64,000 nt of DNA, taken from contig JAJFZO010000191.1 of assembly GCA_021397835.1 (NCBI GenBank), positions 6,391,001 through 6,455,000 of the forward strand, given 5' to 3'. The DNA is from Moringa oleifera. Its lineage: Eukaryota > Streptophyta > Magnoliopsida > Brassicales > Moringaceae. Each line of letters begins with the position of its first letter. The first letter of the stretch is position 1. This document shows positions 22,701 through 40,853 of this stretch, one piece after another. Below the pieces are notes generated by a model, which made no database searches, had not been told where the DNA came from, and worked only from the letters and a program-made list of their open reading frames with translations. The translations under genes were made by a program, and so were the position numbers.

Positions 22701-25700
22701 TCAGGTCGTGAAAAAAGTCCAAATTTTCTTCCCTATGGATGCTTCACCAGGGTGCTCCGACTCATCATCATAGTCATCCTCATCCTCACGGGCTGAGCTC
22801 CCGTTCTGGTCATCTTCCCCATAATCCGTCGTCCCCTTTACTTCCTCACTTAGCTTCATATTTTCGACCGGCTTCATATCACCATTGTCATCAGGAAAAG
22901 CTTCAGCCGTCTCAAACTGAAATCACAACAAAAATGTTAATAACATTGCCAGGAAAAATTCAGCTAAAAAACTCACAACAAAGCAAATAGACCACGGTGG
23001 AAAAGACAAGGAGGGTCTCACCCCAGCAACCCCATCCAATGAAAAGTTCACACATTTAGATTCTGTAACCTGCACCAAGGGTGTGGATTTAGCACTTGTG
23101 CTAGCTACATCCACTGACACAGCACAGGCAGCTTCAGGATTTGGATTCACTTCTGCATCACCACCACCAACTTCTTTCTCTGTGGTCTTCACGGAACCAG
23201 ATGAGGCTTTTGCTGCAACTGTGCCTGCACTGATCAATATTTACACAAAATTTTAGAACATCCAAAGCATTACCTTCTATTAAATTTAAAATTTATTCAA
23301 AAACAAATAACAGAAATCATGCAAGCAAGAAAACTTTGACAGTTATAGCCAAACAAGGAAACCTATAAGTTGCTAATGACAAAATTTTCTATTAAGAAAC
23401 ATGTTCTCTCCTAGTTTCTGAGCACGAAAATAGTTTCCAAGTTCTCCAGTCAGTCTTCTGCCTCTCCCTATTTCCTTGTATAAGTTTCTTCTCTGTATTC
23501 TTATTACAAGATACAATCAAAATTATGATCAAAATCATATTTAACAAAAAAGGAAATGCATTACTTTCTAAGTATGTAACACTAATCTGCCACAAAGACT
23601 CTCAATAACCTAATCCTCACATGTTACCTGAAAAATTCTTTTTTAGTGACCTTAAGTTCACATGATTATCACTTAAGACCTGAACCGCAATGCACCCCCC
23701 CCCCCCCCCCCCCCCCCCTCCCCCTCAACAGAAAAAAAGAAAGAAAGAAAGAAAGAAAGCAAGAAACACACCACTACGTCAACAGATTGTTTTACATAAG
23801 AGATACAGCTTTTCTTTTAAAGTTGAAATGCTGCTTAATTTTAGTTTTAGATAAAGCCAGCCTATTAAATTGCTCTAAGTCCAACAAATGAAACTTATGG
23901 ATAAAACACAACGAGAATGCAGCTAGCCGGCTCAATGGTTCCACTTCTTTAGAACAGATATTACCTATAACAAACATCCAAGTCTGATATTTGATCATGC
24001 CACTGGGCAACAAGTCCCTCTTTCATCACCTACCCCCATGGTAAAAGGCCAACAATTTTAATTCGAAAATATGTCAACAAACCACTTTAAGTGATTGGCT
24101 CAAGACACATAAATATTGTTCACTTATTGAGATCAGGAAAGGAAAGAGAATAATCAGTAAAGTAAAGAGCCCCATCTTGATCAATTCAGTATAACACATC
24201 TTAAACCTAACTCGAACTTCATCCATTTAGGTAGTGAACAACCAGTAATTGGCGTGCATTATCTCTAGAACTTGAACATCTAAAGTAGCTGTGCTGTGCC
24301 AACAATTCCCTCACACCATGAAAAAGAATCAGAAACTTACGTCTTGTGCCGCCTGAGATTGTATCGCTTTGTTTCTGGGGCCTGTAGGGCTAGAGCAACT
24401 GTCTGTCTCCTCTTCCTGTGCCCACCAGTTGTGATGCTATCAGAGTTACCATCACTATCACCAGCATCCTGCTCACTTTCAGTCATTTTAGAAGCTTGTG
24501 TACGTTGTCGCTTCCTCACAACATTACTAGCTGCTTTCCTAGTAGGACCAGAAATGTTCACACTTCCCTCATGGATATGGTTAACATCATAAGGCTGCAC
24601 GCTTGCATTCTGCTCTGATTCTTGATGGTTTCTATTAAGAAACAAGTTTGCATCTTCAACCACAGCCTTAACTGATCGTGTTCTCACAACCTTAGATTTC
24701 CTGCGACGTCCACGTTGAGCACTCCTCAGCTCCGATTGTTGGGAATCTTCAGCAGGTTCTTGTACTTTACTGTTGATGAAGCTATGATCATCAGTAGATG
24801 GAGCACACTCATCATCTGCTTCCCTGGTCAAGTTATCAGATGGAAGTGGCTGCACATCAGAGGAGCTAATACCATGGTCTCTTGCTTCCTTATTGACAAT
24901 AGTACCAGAGCCCTCAACTTTTCCTTCCACATTAACCTGTACTGAAAATGGCAGCTCCTCTGGCAAACCTGGACCAGAGACACGGTTACTTTTAGTTGGT
25001 GATATGCTAAAAATCTTTGAAGTGCATTTGCGGAGCCAAGACATGCTTCCTCTAGAATCTCGATATCCCAAACCAACTGCATCAGGGGATCTCTTGACAT
25101 TGCTAACATCAGAAGGAAGATTGTCCAATTCATAATCCGAGAGTAGAAAGCTTCTAGTCATTTCTCCACAGTCCTTGCAATTTTTGAGCATCTCAACAAA
25201 TGCTAAGAAGTGACTTCTTTCACGGATAAACTGTTCTCGTTGCTTCTTGAGATTGCTGCTAAGAGTACCAAGCTCATCAATGTCCTTATGCATGTCAAGT
25301 TGCTGTTCTTTCAGCTTCTCCTTATTCATTACCACTTCCTGTTTTTCCTTTTGCAATGCTCGCCTTTCAGACCTTATTTCTTCCATTTCCCTCTGAGCAG
25401 TTGCTTTTAGATGATCAATATTTGTAAGTTCTCTCTCGCACCTCTCCTCAAATGACATTGTCCTTTCTTGTAGATCTTTCTCACTTCCTTCCTGTCTTCT
25501 TTGGATTTCAATCTCAAGATTCCTTCTCTGTGTTTCAAGATCTTGAACCATCTTGATATGCTCATTTTTAGCTTTTTCAGATAGAGCTAACTGTTCATGC
25601 TCCATCATGGCTTCAAATGACTCTTTCTGCAATCTGATGCTATCCAACTCCCTCTTCATATAATCTTTCATGGAAAATTCTTCTTTCTTCAACCTTTCTT

Positions 25701-28700
25701 CTTCCGAGAGTCGTAATTTTTCAAGCTTCTCCTTTTCTTCAGCAATAGCCTTCTGCTCTTTATAAATTTCAGCTCTCTTCTCATCTAAAAATTCCCATTC
25801 TTTCTCAAATTTCTCTCTTTCTTGTTTCAGATCTTCACGTTCCTTCAAAAGCAACTCCTCCTGATGATTGCATTTCTCTATCTGCTGTTTCAGCTCTGAC
25901 TGTAAACGGAGGTGCTCGGATCTCTCTTCTTTAGTTATTTTAAGCTTTTCACACTCTTCACGAATCTGCAACTCCTGCTGAGCAGTTTCAGCCGCAATCT
26001 TATCAATCTCATCTTTCAGATTCTGCAGGCTCTCTCTACCAACAAGCAATTGTTGCTTTTCCGCCTCCAACTTCTTCTCCTCAGTTTTCAGAAAATTCTC
26101 TTTCTCCTTACTAATTTTCAATCTCATTTCAAGGTCCTTCTCTTTCTCCTTCACTCTCTCTGATTTGGTATCCAATGCTTGCTCTCTTTTTCTCAGCTTT
26201 TCCTCCTTGTGGTTAACTTCAGCCTCGTGCTGTGCCACTTCATCTACCTTGCTTTTCAGTTCCTTGTCAAGAGAGTTCCTCTTTTCCTCCAGTTCCAACT
26301 CAAATTCCTGCATTTTGGTATCCAGTACAGCCCTTTGATCATCAAGGAGCATCTGAATCTCCATCTGTCAAAAATCCCAGATGCATCAAAGCTTCAGACC
26401 ACCAGTTCAATCATTTAACAGCATTTCCGTTGCACTTGAGAGGAAGAAAGATAGGAGTAAAATAAAATTTGTGTAACCAAGTCCTCTACTAAAGTGCATG
26501 CACCTTATTTACACAAGTCACATATCCCCAGTAATCAATAAAATCAAAGCAAAAAGTGTGATGTTTTAATGAACCAAAAAAAAAAAAAATGGATGCCAAC
26601 ATCATGGAAGCATTGCATACGGATAAAAGGACCTGTGCACAAGCACCAGCAAGCATGTGTACATGCATGCACGCACACATGCAAACTTTTTTATGTTTCA
26701 AGATGTATTCAGTATCCATTTCTATATTTTCCATAACCCACATCAACTTATAAAAAAATATGCAGGAACATGGAACACAACTAATGTATAAAATCATATA
26801 GGAACATAGCCAGGCATCATTACCAACCATCAAAAGGATTAAAACATTCTTATTACAAGCTCTATCATTATTCAGCATATTTTTGAACATGAATATAATT
26901 ACACTTGAGTCAAAGACATTAACTGCAATTCCAATAACACATGTCAGACACATGGTTGCACATCTCTGCTTCCTCAAACAGAAAAATTCTGGTAGGAGCT
27001 ACCACTACTCATGCTCAATTGTATCAAATCAAGAACTACGTTTTACTCAGCATTAATGAGGTATCACTGTTGAGACTCACCCTTTCTCTAGCAAGAAGCT
27101 TTTCTTCTAATGCACACAATTCCTTTTCTTTCAACTCAAGTGTGCTCATAGTGGAATCAGCTGCCTGGTACAAATTAACAAAACAAAGTGATTATGCAGG
27201 CAACCACTGATAAAGTGATTTAAATAGTTCACTAGACAAGAAACTCACTTTTTCTTTAACAACTAAGTCTCTTAGTCGATTGTTTATATCATCTTCCTTC
27301 TCTTTCAACTTTGAGCAGGATGTGTCAAATCTTTTTTGTGCCTCTTCAACGCTCATCTCTTTCTGCTTAAGAATCCTGTCATTTTCATTTGCCTTTTCCT
27401 CCCTCTGGTTAAGAGTTCGTCTAAGTTCATGCAGCCTCTCTTCCATTTTTTGTAGTTTTCTCTCCCATTCATGCAGATCTTCTCTCTGCTTGTAGAAAGT
27501 TGCTTCATGTGCTTCACGCCTAAGAGCAGTGAAACAAAACATAAAATCTATCAAATTACCATATCAAGTGAGTCACCTACTCTAAGAGAATTTAACAAAT
27601 TAAAATTGTTAATCATATGAATAACTTCATATGCTACAGAGTTTCAGAATGGAAATACTCTGTGATTAAGGACAGCCGCTCCCTCTGAAGCACATTTTCA
27701 CGAGTCTCCAATTCATGAAATTTCATTTCCATCTCAGAGCTCTTCCTATTCATCTCTGCAAGCTTAGCTTCCGCAACGTGCATCTTTTCTTCCACCTCCA
27801 ATGATCTCTCTTGGACTCCAGCAACCAAAGCATTTGCATCAGACAACTTAGTCTCAGAAGTAAGCCTGATCTGTGCATGCTCATCTTGTACATTACGCAA
27901 AGCCTTCTCAAGCTGCAGCAAAAGAAGTACGATTAAAATTCTAAATATCAAAAGAGAAAATTTCATAGAGGGTAACAAATTATCCAGGCAACTAAAAGGT
28001 GCATGATGATACAAAGATCTAGAGAGAAGAGTGCACAACGAAGCCTGAAAGAAAAATTCCTAGAATCAGAACTAAAAACTAAATAAGCTCAACTAAACAT
28101 GACCCTGTTCTCTTGCATATAAAATTCAAATCCCTCACACAGAGCAAGAAAAGAGAATTGTTTTTAAAAAATCAGAAACAGTGTATTATATATTTTTATT
28201 AAATATAATCAGTACCAAGGAAGTGCCACCCCTTACTCAAAATATAATTAGCTAGTTAGAGAGTAGAAGTTTCATGAACTCCACAAAATTCACCCCACTT
28301 ACAAAAAAATTCCTGCAACCGATATATCCTTAACTAAAGTTAAGGGGTCTCAAGCTGTACCAAAGCCCTCATGTTCATATCCATCCATACTATCGAAAAA
28401 ATAGGTAAAGGAACTAATGTCTCAATTTTTCTCTTAGCCTTAGGAATATGAAGACGCTCCTATGCTTCCAACTAAGCTGCCATTGACCCCAGAAACTACC
28501 ATTCTTGTCCCAGAACTGTTGATAGACTCTCCCACATTTTTCGAGTCCAACTACACCAAAGGAAAATAGGATCAATCGATTCTCCTGCACCTTACATGGG
28601 AAACACCTGTTCACCATAACCTACCTTTTTTTTGTATGTTGTAGATAGTTAGAGGCTTACACCACAGATTATAATATTTATTACACTTACAATAATTATA

Positions 28701-31700
28701 TGACAAACACAGATAAACAAATTACAAGTGTGGACATAGATATTATTGTTATTTGTTTTTTACGAGATGGTCATCAAAATTGTTATGTAAATGGCACCCT
28801 ACACATGTTCTTGGGTGGCAAACCCATCGTGCTTTTGTAAATGATCTGTTTTTCCCCTTATCAAAGATGCAGTGATGCAGCATCCATGGCTGATTCAGCT
28901 CAGGCTTTGAGATGAGTAAGCAATTACAAAGAGTAGTCAATCGAATATACTAGAAAAAGGAGGCTCTGAGGCAAAAGGATCCAACTTAGTCTAACAAAAT
29001 AAAGTTAATCACGCAAAGGAGGCTCTGAGGCAAGTAACATTCATTTGCTAAATTATGAGTTTTTTAAAGAAAAGCAGAACAAAGCAGGATACCTCTGCCA
29101 TACATTGCCTTTCAACACCCAAGGCATTCCTCAAATTTTCCTCTCGCTTTTCAACTTCAGACAATGCAATTAAATGTGCTGTTTGTTCACGTTTAATTAT
29201 CTCCTCAGCTTCATCCAATGCTTGCCTTAGTTCTTCAGACCTTGATGTCCATTCTTTCTTCTCAATGAGGAGAAGCCCCATACTATACTGGTAATCAAAC
29301 AGCTGTGCCAAAAAGAACAGTTTAATCTCACAATGCTCACAATGCTCTAGTGAGAAAGAAAACAGTACCTTCTGAAAAGTAAAGAATAATGCAGAAGATT
29401 ACAAAATGGCAATGAATTTTTCAAATGAAATATTGAACCACCTGCATGTGACAAGTTCAACAACTAGAAGATGTCTCCAGACAAATGTTTCCAGACATTT
29501 GTAATTGAAACCAATCATTAAATGATGATCATTTATGCATTATATCCAAGTAACTAATTGTTCATAAATCAAGTAAATAATGAATGGCCAATTGCAAATC
29601 AATCTAGCTAATAATAGATTGAGAAGCCCAACATTAGAAGGGGAAAAAAAGGCTGTACAAAATAAAAGACAACCACAACAATTAATAAAAAGAAAAGGAA
29701 ATGACAGTGGGGAATCCATTATATTTTAGCATCTAGTAACCTGGCGTATTACAAAATTATTGTAAGCAATCTTTTACTAATTTTCTTAGTGAATATGAAA
29801 TTAAGTTTCATAAACATGAAAAAGAATCCACCAATTTGTCTTATACTTCTGTTGATAAAGCATCCTTCATTTATATATGAAACAACATATTTTTACTGTA
29901 GTTCACAATTTCATTTTGTATAGAGATACATGATTTTTTTCATGAGATGTAGAACAATAATGTTAACACTGTGATTGGTACGTATGGAACTGCTAAGCAT
30001 TACCAAGATATTATTGGCACCCACCCATAACCAAACCTCCAACGCAATAACAGGCCAAATGTCATGGATGGGTGCCTAAATAGCAATATCAGTCAGGAAG
30101 AAAAGAAAGAGTAGACTACATAAATTATGCAAGGGGTAAGTAACAGACCAAACTACATATAAAACAAAGTTAATTTTCAATAACATTTCAGTAACCAAAA
30201 AAAGAAAAAAACAACGTTTTGCATGTGGAAGAAGGGAAGCAGCAGGCTGAAGCTTTTACGAGAAAAGATCCTATTTGAGGAAAAAATGAATTTAAGAAGG
30301 GCAAAACTATAAGTCAGATAGCAAACATGTGACTTTTGAGGTGTAAAACAGCCATTTCCAACCAAAACCCAGAATGCAAATATGCATGCACACCTGCCAT
30401 GGCAAAAGTAATTACTTGATGCAGATAAAGAGGAAAAATCATGGCTCTCTAATAAGTTAAGATTGTAATCCACCTTATACAATATTAATTAGCTTAGATA
30501 AGTCATGATAAAGACATAATTCAAGACAAGCTCCAACTACAATACAATATTAATTAGCTTAGATAAGTCATGATAAAGACATAATTCAAGACAAGCTCCA
30601 ACTACAATAAACACATCTTAATTTTATGTTACCAAACAAAAGGGATGTATGCACATAAGAAAAATAAAAATACAAAACAAAGCATACCATGTTTTGTTTC
30701 AACATAAATTTTATCGAAGCTTCTAAAAGTTAGAGGGGAAAAAAACAACTAAGTAATTGAGAAGGAACTACAGACGAGGATAAACAGTCTATAAAGCACA
30801 ACCAGGCAACATTGCCCAACCTATTCCAAATTTCAATGGGCACCTTAAACCAGATTTATGGCTAAGCTTGGTTGAAAAAGGCCCCTGATTGTGGACTGGC
30901 AGCCTTTAGCAAGTTAAAAGCAAATCAAATTCCAAAGAACTCCACAAAGGTTTTATTCCAACTAAATACAAATCAAAACATGTTGAATGCAAGAAAGCTG
31001 TCTCCCAGGAATTGCTAAATGCTGCATGATAAGATCATAATGACTTCTATCAAAATGCATGCACTTGCACTTGAGTGCACACTCACACATACACGCACAA
31101 ATGAAGATTTATGTTTCTATACGTAAAGCTAAGGACACAGAAGAAGTAAGATTCTACTAAAGAACCATGATGGATTTATAATCTCTAAGCTTTCCACTCA
31201 AGTTATTGCAACAGTATTTCACCGAATTCTATATGAATCTGCAGTGTAATAAATATACAACTTAAAAGCCACCATGGACTTTCCATTAAAAAAAAAACCA
31301 CCATGAATTTATAATCTCTTAGTGTCTCCATTGAAGTCAGTGCAACAGAATTTTGTCCAATTCAATATGAATCTACAGTGTACTAAATATACAATTACGA
31401 TTCCAGTTCTCTTGTATAACACAATGTCTTTACATAATTTTATGATCATTGTGAAATTAGCAAAAGAAGGCAGCCAATCCAATTAAGTGTTCTCCCATGA
31501 CATCGGAGCTATAAAACCAGCCAATTACCAGGAATCTTCAGAGATAACAAATGCTCTATGGTCACCCAGTTGTAGGGATCTCAAAAGCAGCCTTCTAGTC
31601 ACAAGCTCACACACAAAGAACAAACCCCAAAACAACAATTCAAAAACACCCATTAATTAAAACCCATTTCAAGAGAAGATATTGCAGGAAAAAACAATGA

Positions 31701-32053
31701 AGCAGATACACTAAAATCCAGATAATCAAACTAACCTCTTTTTCAAGCCTCGAAACCTTCTCGAGTAGCGCCTCACGGTCCTTTCTCTCCATAGACGCCT
31801 CGTCCAACAGGCCTGCCTCCTTGAAACTTCTCCAATCTTCCATTTCGCCCACATCAACGCCCGCCCTCAACGACCCGTTCTCACTCAGCAAACCAGTCGG
31901 TGGCGGCGGTGGAAGGGGCGCGGGACTATCGATGAAAGCGACGGCCTTCCCCTTCCCACCACTCCTAGAGTTCGTGACGCCGCCGGTCTTGTGCTCCTCG
32001 GTTCGCGGAGTCAGTGCCAGCCCCGGCCATGGCTTCCTCTGCGGCGTGAACAT
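22701..32053 (-). CDS. CRWN1: CRWN1/NMCP1 nuclear lamina-like coiled-coil protein
   Basis: Eight coding exons: 32,053-31,736; 29,302-29,093; 27,912-27,659; 27,519-27,249; 27,164-27,081; 26,364-24,341; 23,229-23,022; 22,916-22,701. All phases agree, giving 1,194 residues. CRWN/NMCP proteins are the plant lamin analogues under the inner nuclear membrane and set nuclear size, shape and heterochromatin organisation. Visible features are a short head (MFTPQRKPW, a proline run), a long rod of charged heptads from about residue 95 to 750 ([31 protein letters not shown]), basic nuclear-localisation stretches ([26 protein letters not shown]), the conserved RYNLRRHK, an acidic tail and the family C-terminus KKIWTFFTT. 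Intron 1 is 2.4 kb. CRWN1-type rather than CRWN4 because of the tail motifs; CRWN1 versus its close paralogues is less certain. Confidence 0.95.
23695..23723. repeat. Poly-C tract (C24-T-C4) in a CRWN1 intron
   Basis: 24 consecutive C on the plus strand, then T and CCCC, in the intron between the long exon and the penultimate exon. The transcript strand therefore carries G24, which could fold as a G-quadruplex. A (GAAA)n tract follows at about 23,737-23,759. Confidence 0.95.
28395..28650 (-). pseudogene. Degenerate LINE-type zf-RVT fragment inside CRWN1 intron 2
   Basis: The minus strand encodes VNRCFPCKV, then in another frame [18 protein letters not shown]. This fits the CxxC...(H/D)xxxxxC pattern of the zinc-binding zf-RVT domain found after the reverse transcriptase of plant LINEs. 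At least one frameshift and several stops follow. No reverse-transcriptase core was seen nearby, so this is an old short relic lying within the intron. Confidence 0.55.
30477..30609. repeat. Perfect 65-bp tandem duplication in CRWN1 intron 1
   Basis: The unit starting 'atacaatattaattagctt' at 30,477 is repeated at 30,542 without any difference that I can find, and the match runs three bases into a third copy. The lack of divergence implies a recent event. Confidence 0.95.
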
Positions 32054-32179
32054 CCGAATCCGACCGCAAGAAACCCAGTATCATAAACAAGAAACAGGGC
32101 GAAGATTAACACAGATATTCAAAATTCTTGAAACCCTAATTTCAGTATTTCACCTTCCCAGTGCAACGGTAGTATGACG

Positions 32180-34381
32180 GAAATTAACAAGTTTGCAATG
32201 ACACCGACGAGTCCGATTTTTATTTTTATTTTTATTTTTCTAATTTTTAATTTGGAACCAAATCTCTCTATCGTTCAGTGCTCCCTTCATTTTTGCGGAG
32301 ACTCGCGTCCCTTGCTTTTGTTTCCTGCACAGCTACTTCTCGTGAGTCGATTTACTATTAAACCCTCAAATTTTTCGGCTTGCGCCCATCTGAGTAAGGT
32401 CATTTCGGTCATTTTATGTCCTACACTGACTCACACTATTAGCCGCCTTGGATCCTGCGGCGGCCGTGTCTTCTCTTAAAATGACCTTATTGTCCTTCAA
32501 CTTCGCTGCTTCATGGTTTTGACTGGATAGCAAGTATCACTGCATTGGTGGGCTGTTTGGTTAATATGTAAATTTCATAGCATAAATATCATTTTTAAAT
32601 TTTGTGATTTGATTTTTTTTAATATTATTTTAAAATTTAAATTTTGTTTTTAATTAAATTTTTATTTTTAAAATATATTTAAATAATTTTTAACTGTTTA
32701 TTTTATTTAAATTAAATTTTATTAAAAATTTTAAATGTTAAAAACATTTAAATAAAGATATTTTATAATAAATTTTAACTTATAATTTTTTATATATGTA
32801 TAAAAATATTTAAGTTATTATCATTAAAAATTTAAAATTTTTTAAATATTAATATTTTTTCATAAAAAATGTATTATTAAAATTTTAAAAAATTCATAAA
32901 AAATAATCAAATAGTTAAATTTTTTTAAAATTTAACATATAAATTAAAATAAATATAAAATATACGTTTTAAAAATTAATATTTAATTAAAAATAAAAAA
33001 TAAAATTTATAATATTAAATGATATTTACTTTTATTTTTTTAATAAATCTTTAAATTTTATTGTCGATCAAATTTTATATTTAAATTATTAAATTAAATT
33101 AAAATTTTATAAAATATTTTAAATTTTTATAAAAATGAATAGTATGTAAATTACTTAATATTTTTATTTTTATTTAAAAATTATTGTCGTTGTCAAAATG
33201 GTTCAAAAAAATATATATCTTCTTTCAACCATGTCATTGATGACCAAATACTATATTTAATCTCCTCATCTTATATACAAAAACGAAACAATTCACTGAA
33301 ATCATCGCATAATTAATTAAAAATAATAAAATATAAGCAAACTAGACACAAATAGAAAAATAATCAAGAACATTCAATCACCAAAAAATAAAAATCATGT
33401 TGAAAAAGTTTTCTCAAAGGCACCGAATGAAACCCAGATCACCAAATCCAAGAACGAAAAAACCTTCAAAGCGTTGGGTACTGCAGCAAAGCCAAGATAG
33501 AAATTCCTTTAAGCTAATGGAAGATTCTCATTCAAGTTCTATAGAATGTCTTTCTAAGAAAGAAAATGCAAGCAAGTGGCAAGGAAGGAGGGCACTCCAC
33601 ACATATGAAACAATAATCAATTTTGACGTCAAATACCCAAATAGCAAAGACATGTCAATACACAATAATAAAATATTCCTTATAAACCATACATATCAAG
33701 TCATAAACAGGCAATATCATGGTATCTTGAAATTATAGATTATAATTTGTTGTTAGTGATTTTATATATTGACCAAAATTAATGATGAAGATATTTTATA
33801 ACATTAAGAACAATTAGTTAAAATTATTATTATTTTACATTTTGTTAGTGAATGATTGGTCATGACAAGCAAGTTATTATGATAACAAATGTAAAATATT
33901 AATGTATTAGTTTTAATCAACGATTTGTTAAGGTTACTTCAAATTAAAAAAATTATAAACATATAATTTTAAAAAATTAAAAGGATATTTGACAATTTAT
34001 TTATCCAGTGCACTTAATTTGACCTCCCGGACCTCCAGATATTACCAATTAGACTGAGACTCTCCTCAAGTTCCACCAAAAGACCAACAAGTCTACATAT
34101 GTCTACGTGGCACTAATCCATTGGCTCATCCGTCAACACCAGCCGAAATTAGGAAATATGCAAAACTGCAGATTTTGGATCTTCTCTTGCCAGATACAAA
34201 AAGTGATATTCACGACGGTCTCCACCCCAAACTGAACCCTAATCTCTCTCTCTCTCTCGAGTGTACCAGAGTGGAGACTCGGGTCACACTGCAGTATTTC
34301 TACTATCTTTCTCTCTGTCTCGCTGTTTCTCTCATATGTTGTGCATGCACATGTTATAGATTGTGGTGAAGAGGTTTCGAT
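32180..34381. other. Divergent spacer between CRWN1 and DCP5
   Basis: CRWN1 runs left and DCP5 runs right from this 2.3-kb spacer, which should hold both promoters. 32,200-32,560 is less AT-rich and has a short inverted repeat, gccgcc/ggcggc, at about 32,442-32,463. 32,570-33,160 is extremely AT-rich. The 113-codon frame at 33,397-33,738 has no recognisable domain. A (CT)n run at about 34,243-34,258 probably lies in the DCP5 leader. Confidence 0.5.
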
Positions 34382-39295
<4,914 letters not shown>

Positions 39296-39715
39296 GTGTG
39301 GTGGTTATTATGGAAGGGGATAAGGCTATGGTGGAAGGGGCCGCGGGTGGGCCATGTCCAGTCATGCTTCATAAGAGGGTCTTGGTTCTTTGAAATCTGA
39401 CCATACAAACTGAAAACGCAACCACAGCATGGAAACTGATAAGGGCTACAATCTTAAATTTTTGTGTTTCGATTGTCCAGAAAATAAAGGGTATAGCATA
39501 CTTAGTGTCCTTTAGCTTGTGTTAGTGAAGAAGCATCTTTCAATTTTATAAATGTCTGGTTACTTATCAGGATTATCTCATTAGGCAGAATAGAATTTGG
39601 AGAATTTATTAATCATGGCTCTCAGTTTCATTTATTTTCATGTGGTTACTATTTTTGGAATTGAAAATATGGAGTTGCTGGGCTATGACCATTTAATTAT
39701 CACCCAAATTGAAAG

Positions 39716-40853
39716 CTACTTGCATGTGGCAACCAGGACTCTTCTTGGAGGCAGAGAAGGCCTTCTTCCATGGAGCAAAGCCAAGTTGTCCAAGAAAAGA
39801 ACATCACCCTTCTCCCATTTGAACTGTATGCTCTCTTCTTCGATGATCTCTCCGCATCTCTTCACTACATGTTTTGGTATCTCTGTACCATCAGCCATAA
39901 GCGCTGAGCTGAGCTCCTTGCCGTGCATGCCAACCACTGTGTTGAACCACATCCTCCTCCCTTTCCTTCCATCAAACACCTTTGTCAGAGGGCGTGGCCC
40001 CAGAATTGTTTTGGCCCCTCCATTTGGTAGCCACTCGATCTCCATCCCTAGGGCTTGGGCCCTGTCACAAATTTTTGTGATAATCCATTAATACAATAAT
40101 ATTGTATGAACAAATTATCTTAGGTTGATCGATGTTAGTTAAAACAAAAAGCCTCATGCTTTTAACCTTTTCTCTGCCTCCGCAGGGTCGGATGTGCCAA
40201 AAGCATCCTCCCAACCTCTGCCTCTCATGGAGGACGTATCATCCTTGCTGAGTGCAGTGAATGTGTATTTCAAACCCTTGTTCTCCATCTCCTCCACAGC
40301 TTCTGGGAACTCCTCCAGCATTCTTTCTGTCACTCGGAAGCTTGGAACAAAGGGTGTCTCTCCACCTTCCGGTGGCGGTATCTCGCAGAACAGCACAACT
40401 TTCTTCGGGTATTCCTTTATCTGCGCATGTCATTAATTAAGTTAATAAATTCGAAACATACAGTGATTGCACGCATATAAGACTCACCAAGACCATCTCA
40501 TGATGGTAGTATATGAACTCAGAGAGAGGTCCTTCGTTGGCTGTCCACACACGTTTATACACATGGGTTCGGGGCGCAGGCCCTACGTAACGTATATCTT
40601 CCCAGTCACAGGCTTCCATGATCTCATTAAACTCCTGTGCGTTGTTTACATCGAAGCCTCGAAATAGCACCGCACTGTTCTTGATGGTTATCTGGTCAAA
40701 CCATTCCTTGTTGTTCCTTATGGCCAAGAGAAGTGTCTCTAAGTCACTCCTCTTAGGCTCTGTGGGTTGCAGCACCAGCGGTATGCTTTCCCCGTCGACC
40801 ACCTTTTGCCCTTCGCACTTTCCCACCTTGAAGTCTTTGCAAGAAAACTCCAT
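39716..40853 (-). CDS. Clavaminate-synthase-like TauD/TfdA-type Fe(II)/2-oxoglutarate oxygenase
   Basis: Three exons, 40,853-40,488, 40,420-40,167 and 40,061-39,716, give 321 residues resembling Arabidopsis At3g21360. The fold is the double-stranded beta-helix of TauD-type dioxygenases, which couple 2-oxoglutarate decarboxylation to oxidation of a substrate. The plant substrate is not known to me. Visible: VLFRGFDV, a CAS-type HxE iron motif in YYHHEMVL (His117, Glu119), GGETPFV, GRGWEDAF, and the distal His304 in LALLHGRRPSLPPRRVLV with the nearby Arg expected to bind 2-oxoglutarate. All three iron ligands are present, so it should be active. I chose the ATG giving MEFSCKDFKVG; an upstream in-frame ATG at 40,916 would add 21 residues without similarity. 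It converges on DCP5 (420 bp between stops) and diverges from the b561 gene. Confidence 0.92.

Noticed and set aside
25210..26465. Several plus-strand Phe/Leu-rich frames.
   Set aside because: They are antisense to the long coiled-coil exon of CRWN1; Glu/Lys-rich codons read as Phe/Leu/Ser on the other strand.
26489..26977. 162-codon minus-strand frame in a CRWN1 intron.
   Set aside because: It lies between two CRWN1 exons that splice in frame without it. Its Cys/His-rich part comes from a repetitive 'gcatgcacgcacacatgc' tract.
33397..33738. 113-codon ATG frame on the plus strand upstream of DCP5.
   Set aside because: Lys/Asn/Ser-rich as expected of AT-rich DNA, no domain recognised, and it lies in a spacer with no splice support.
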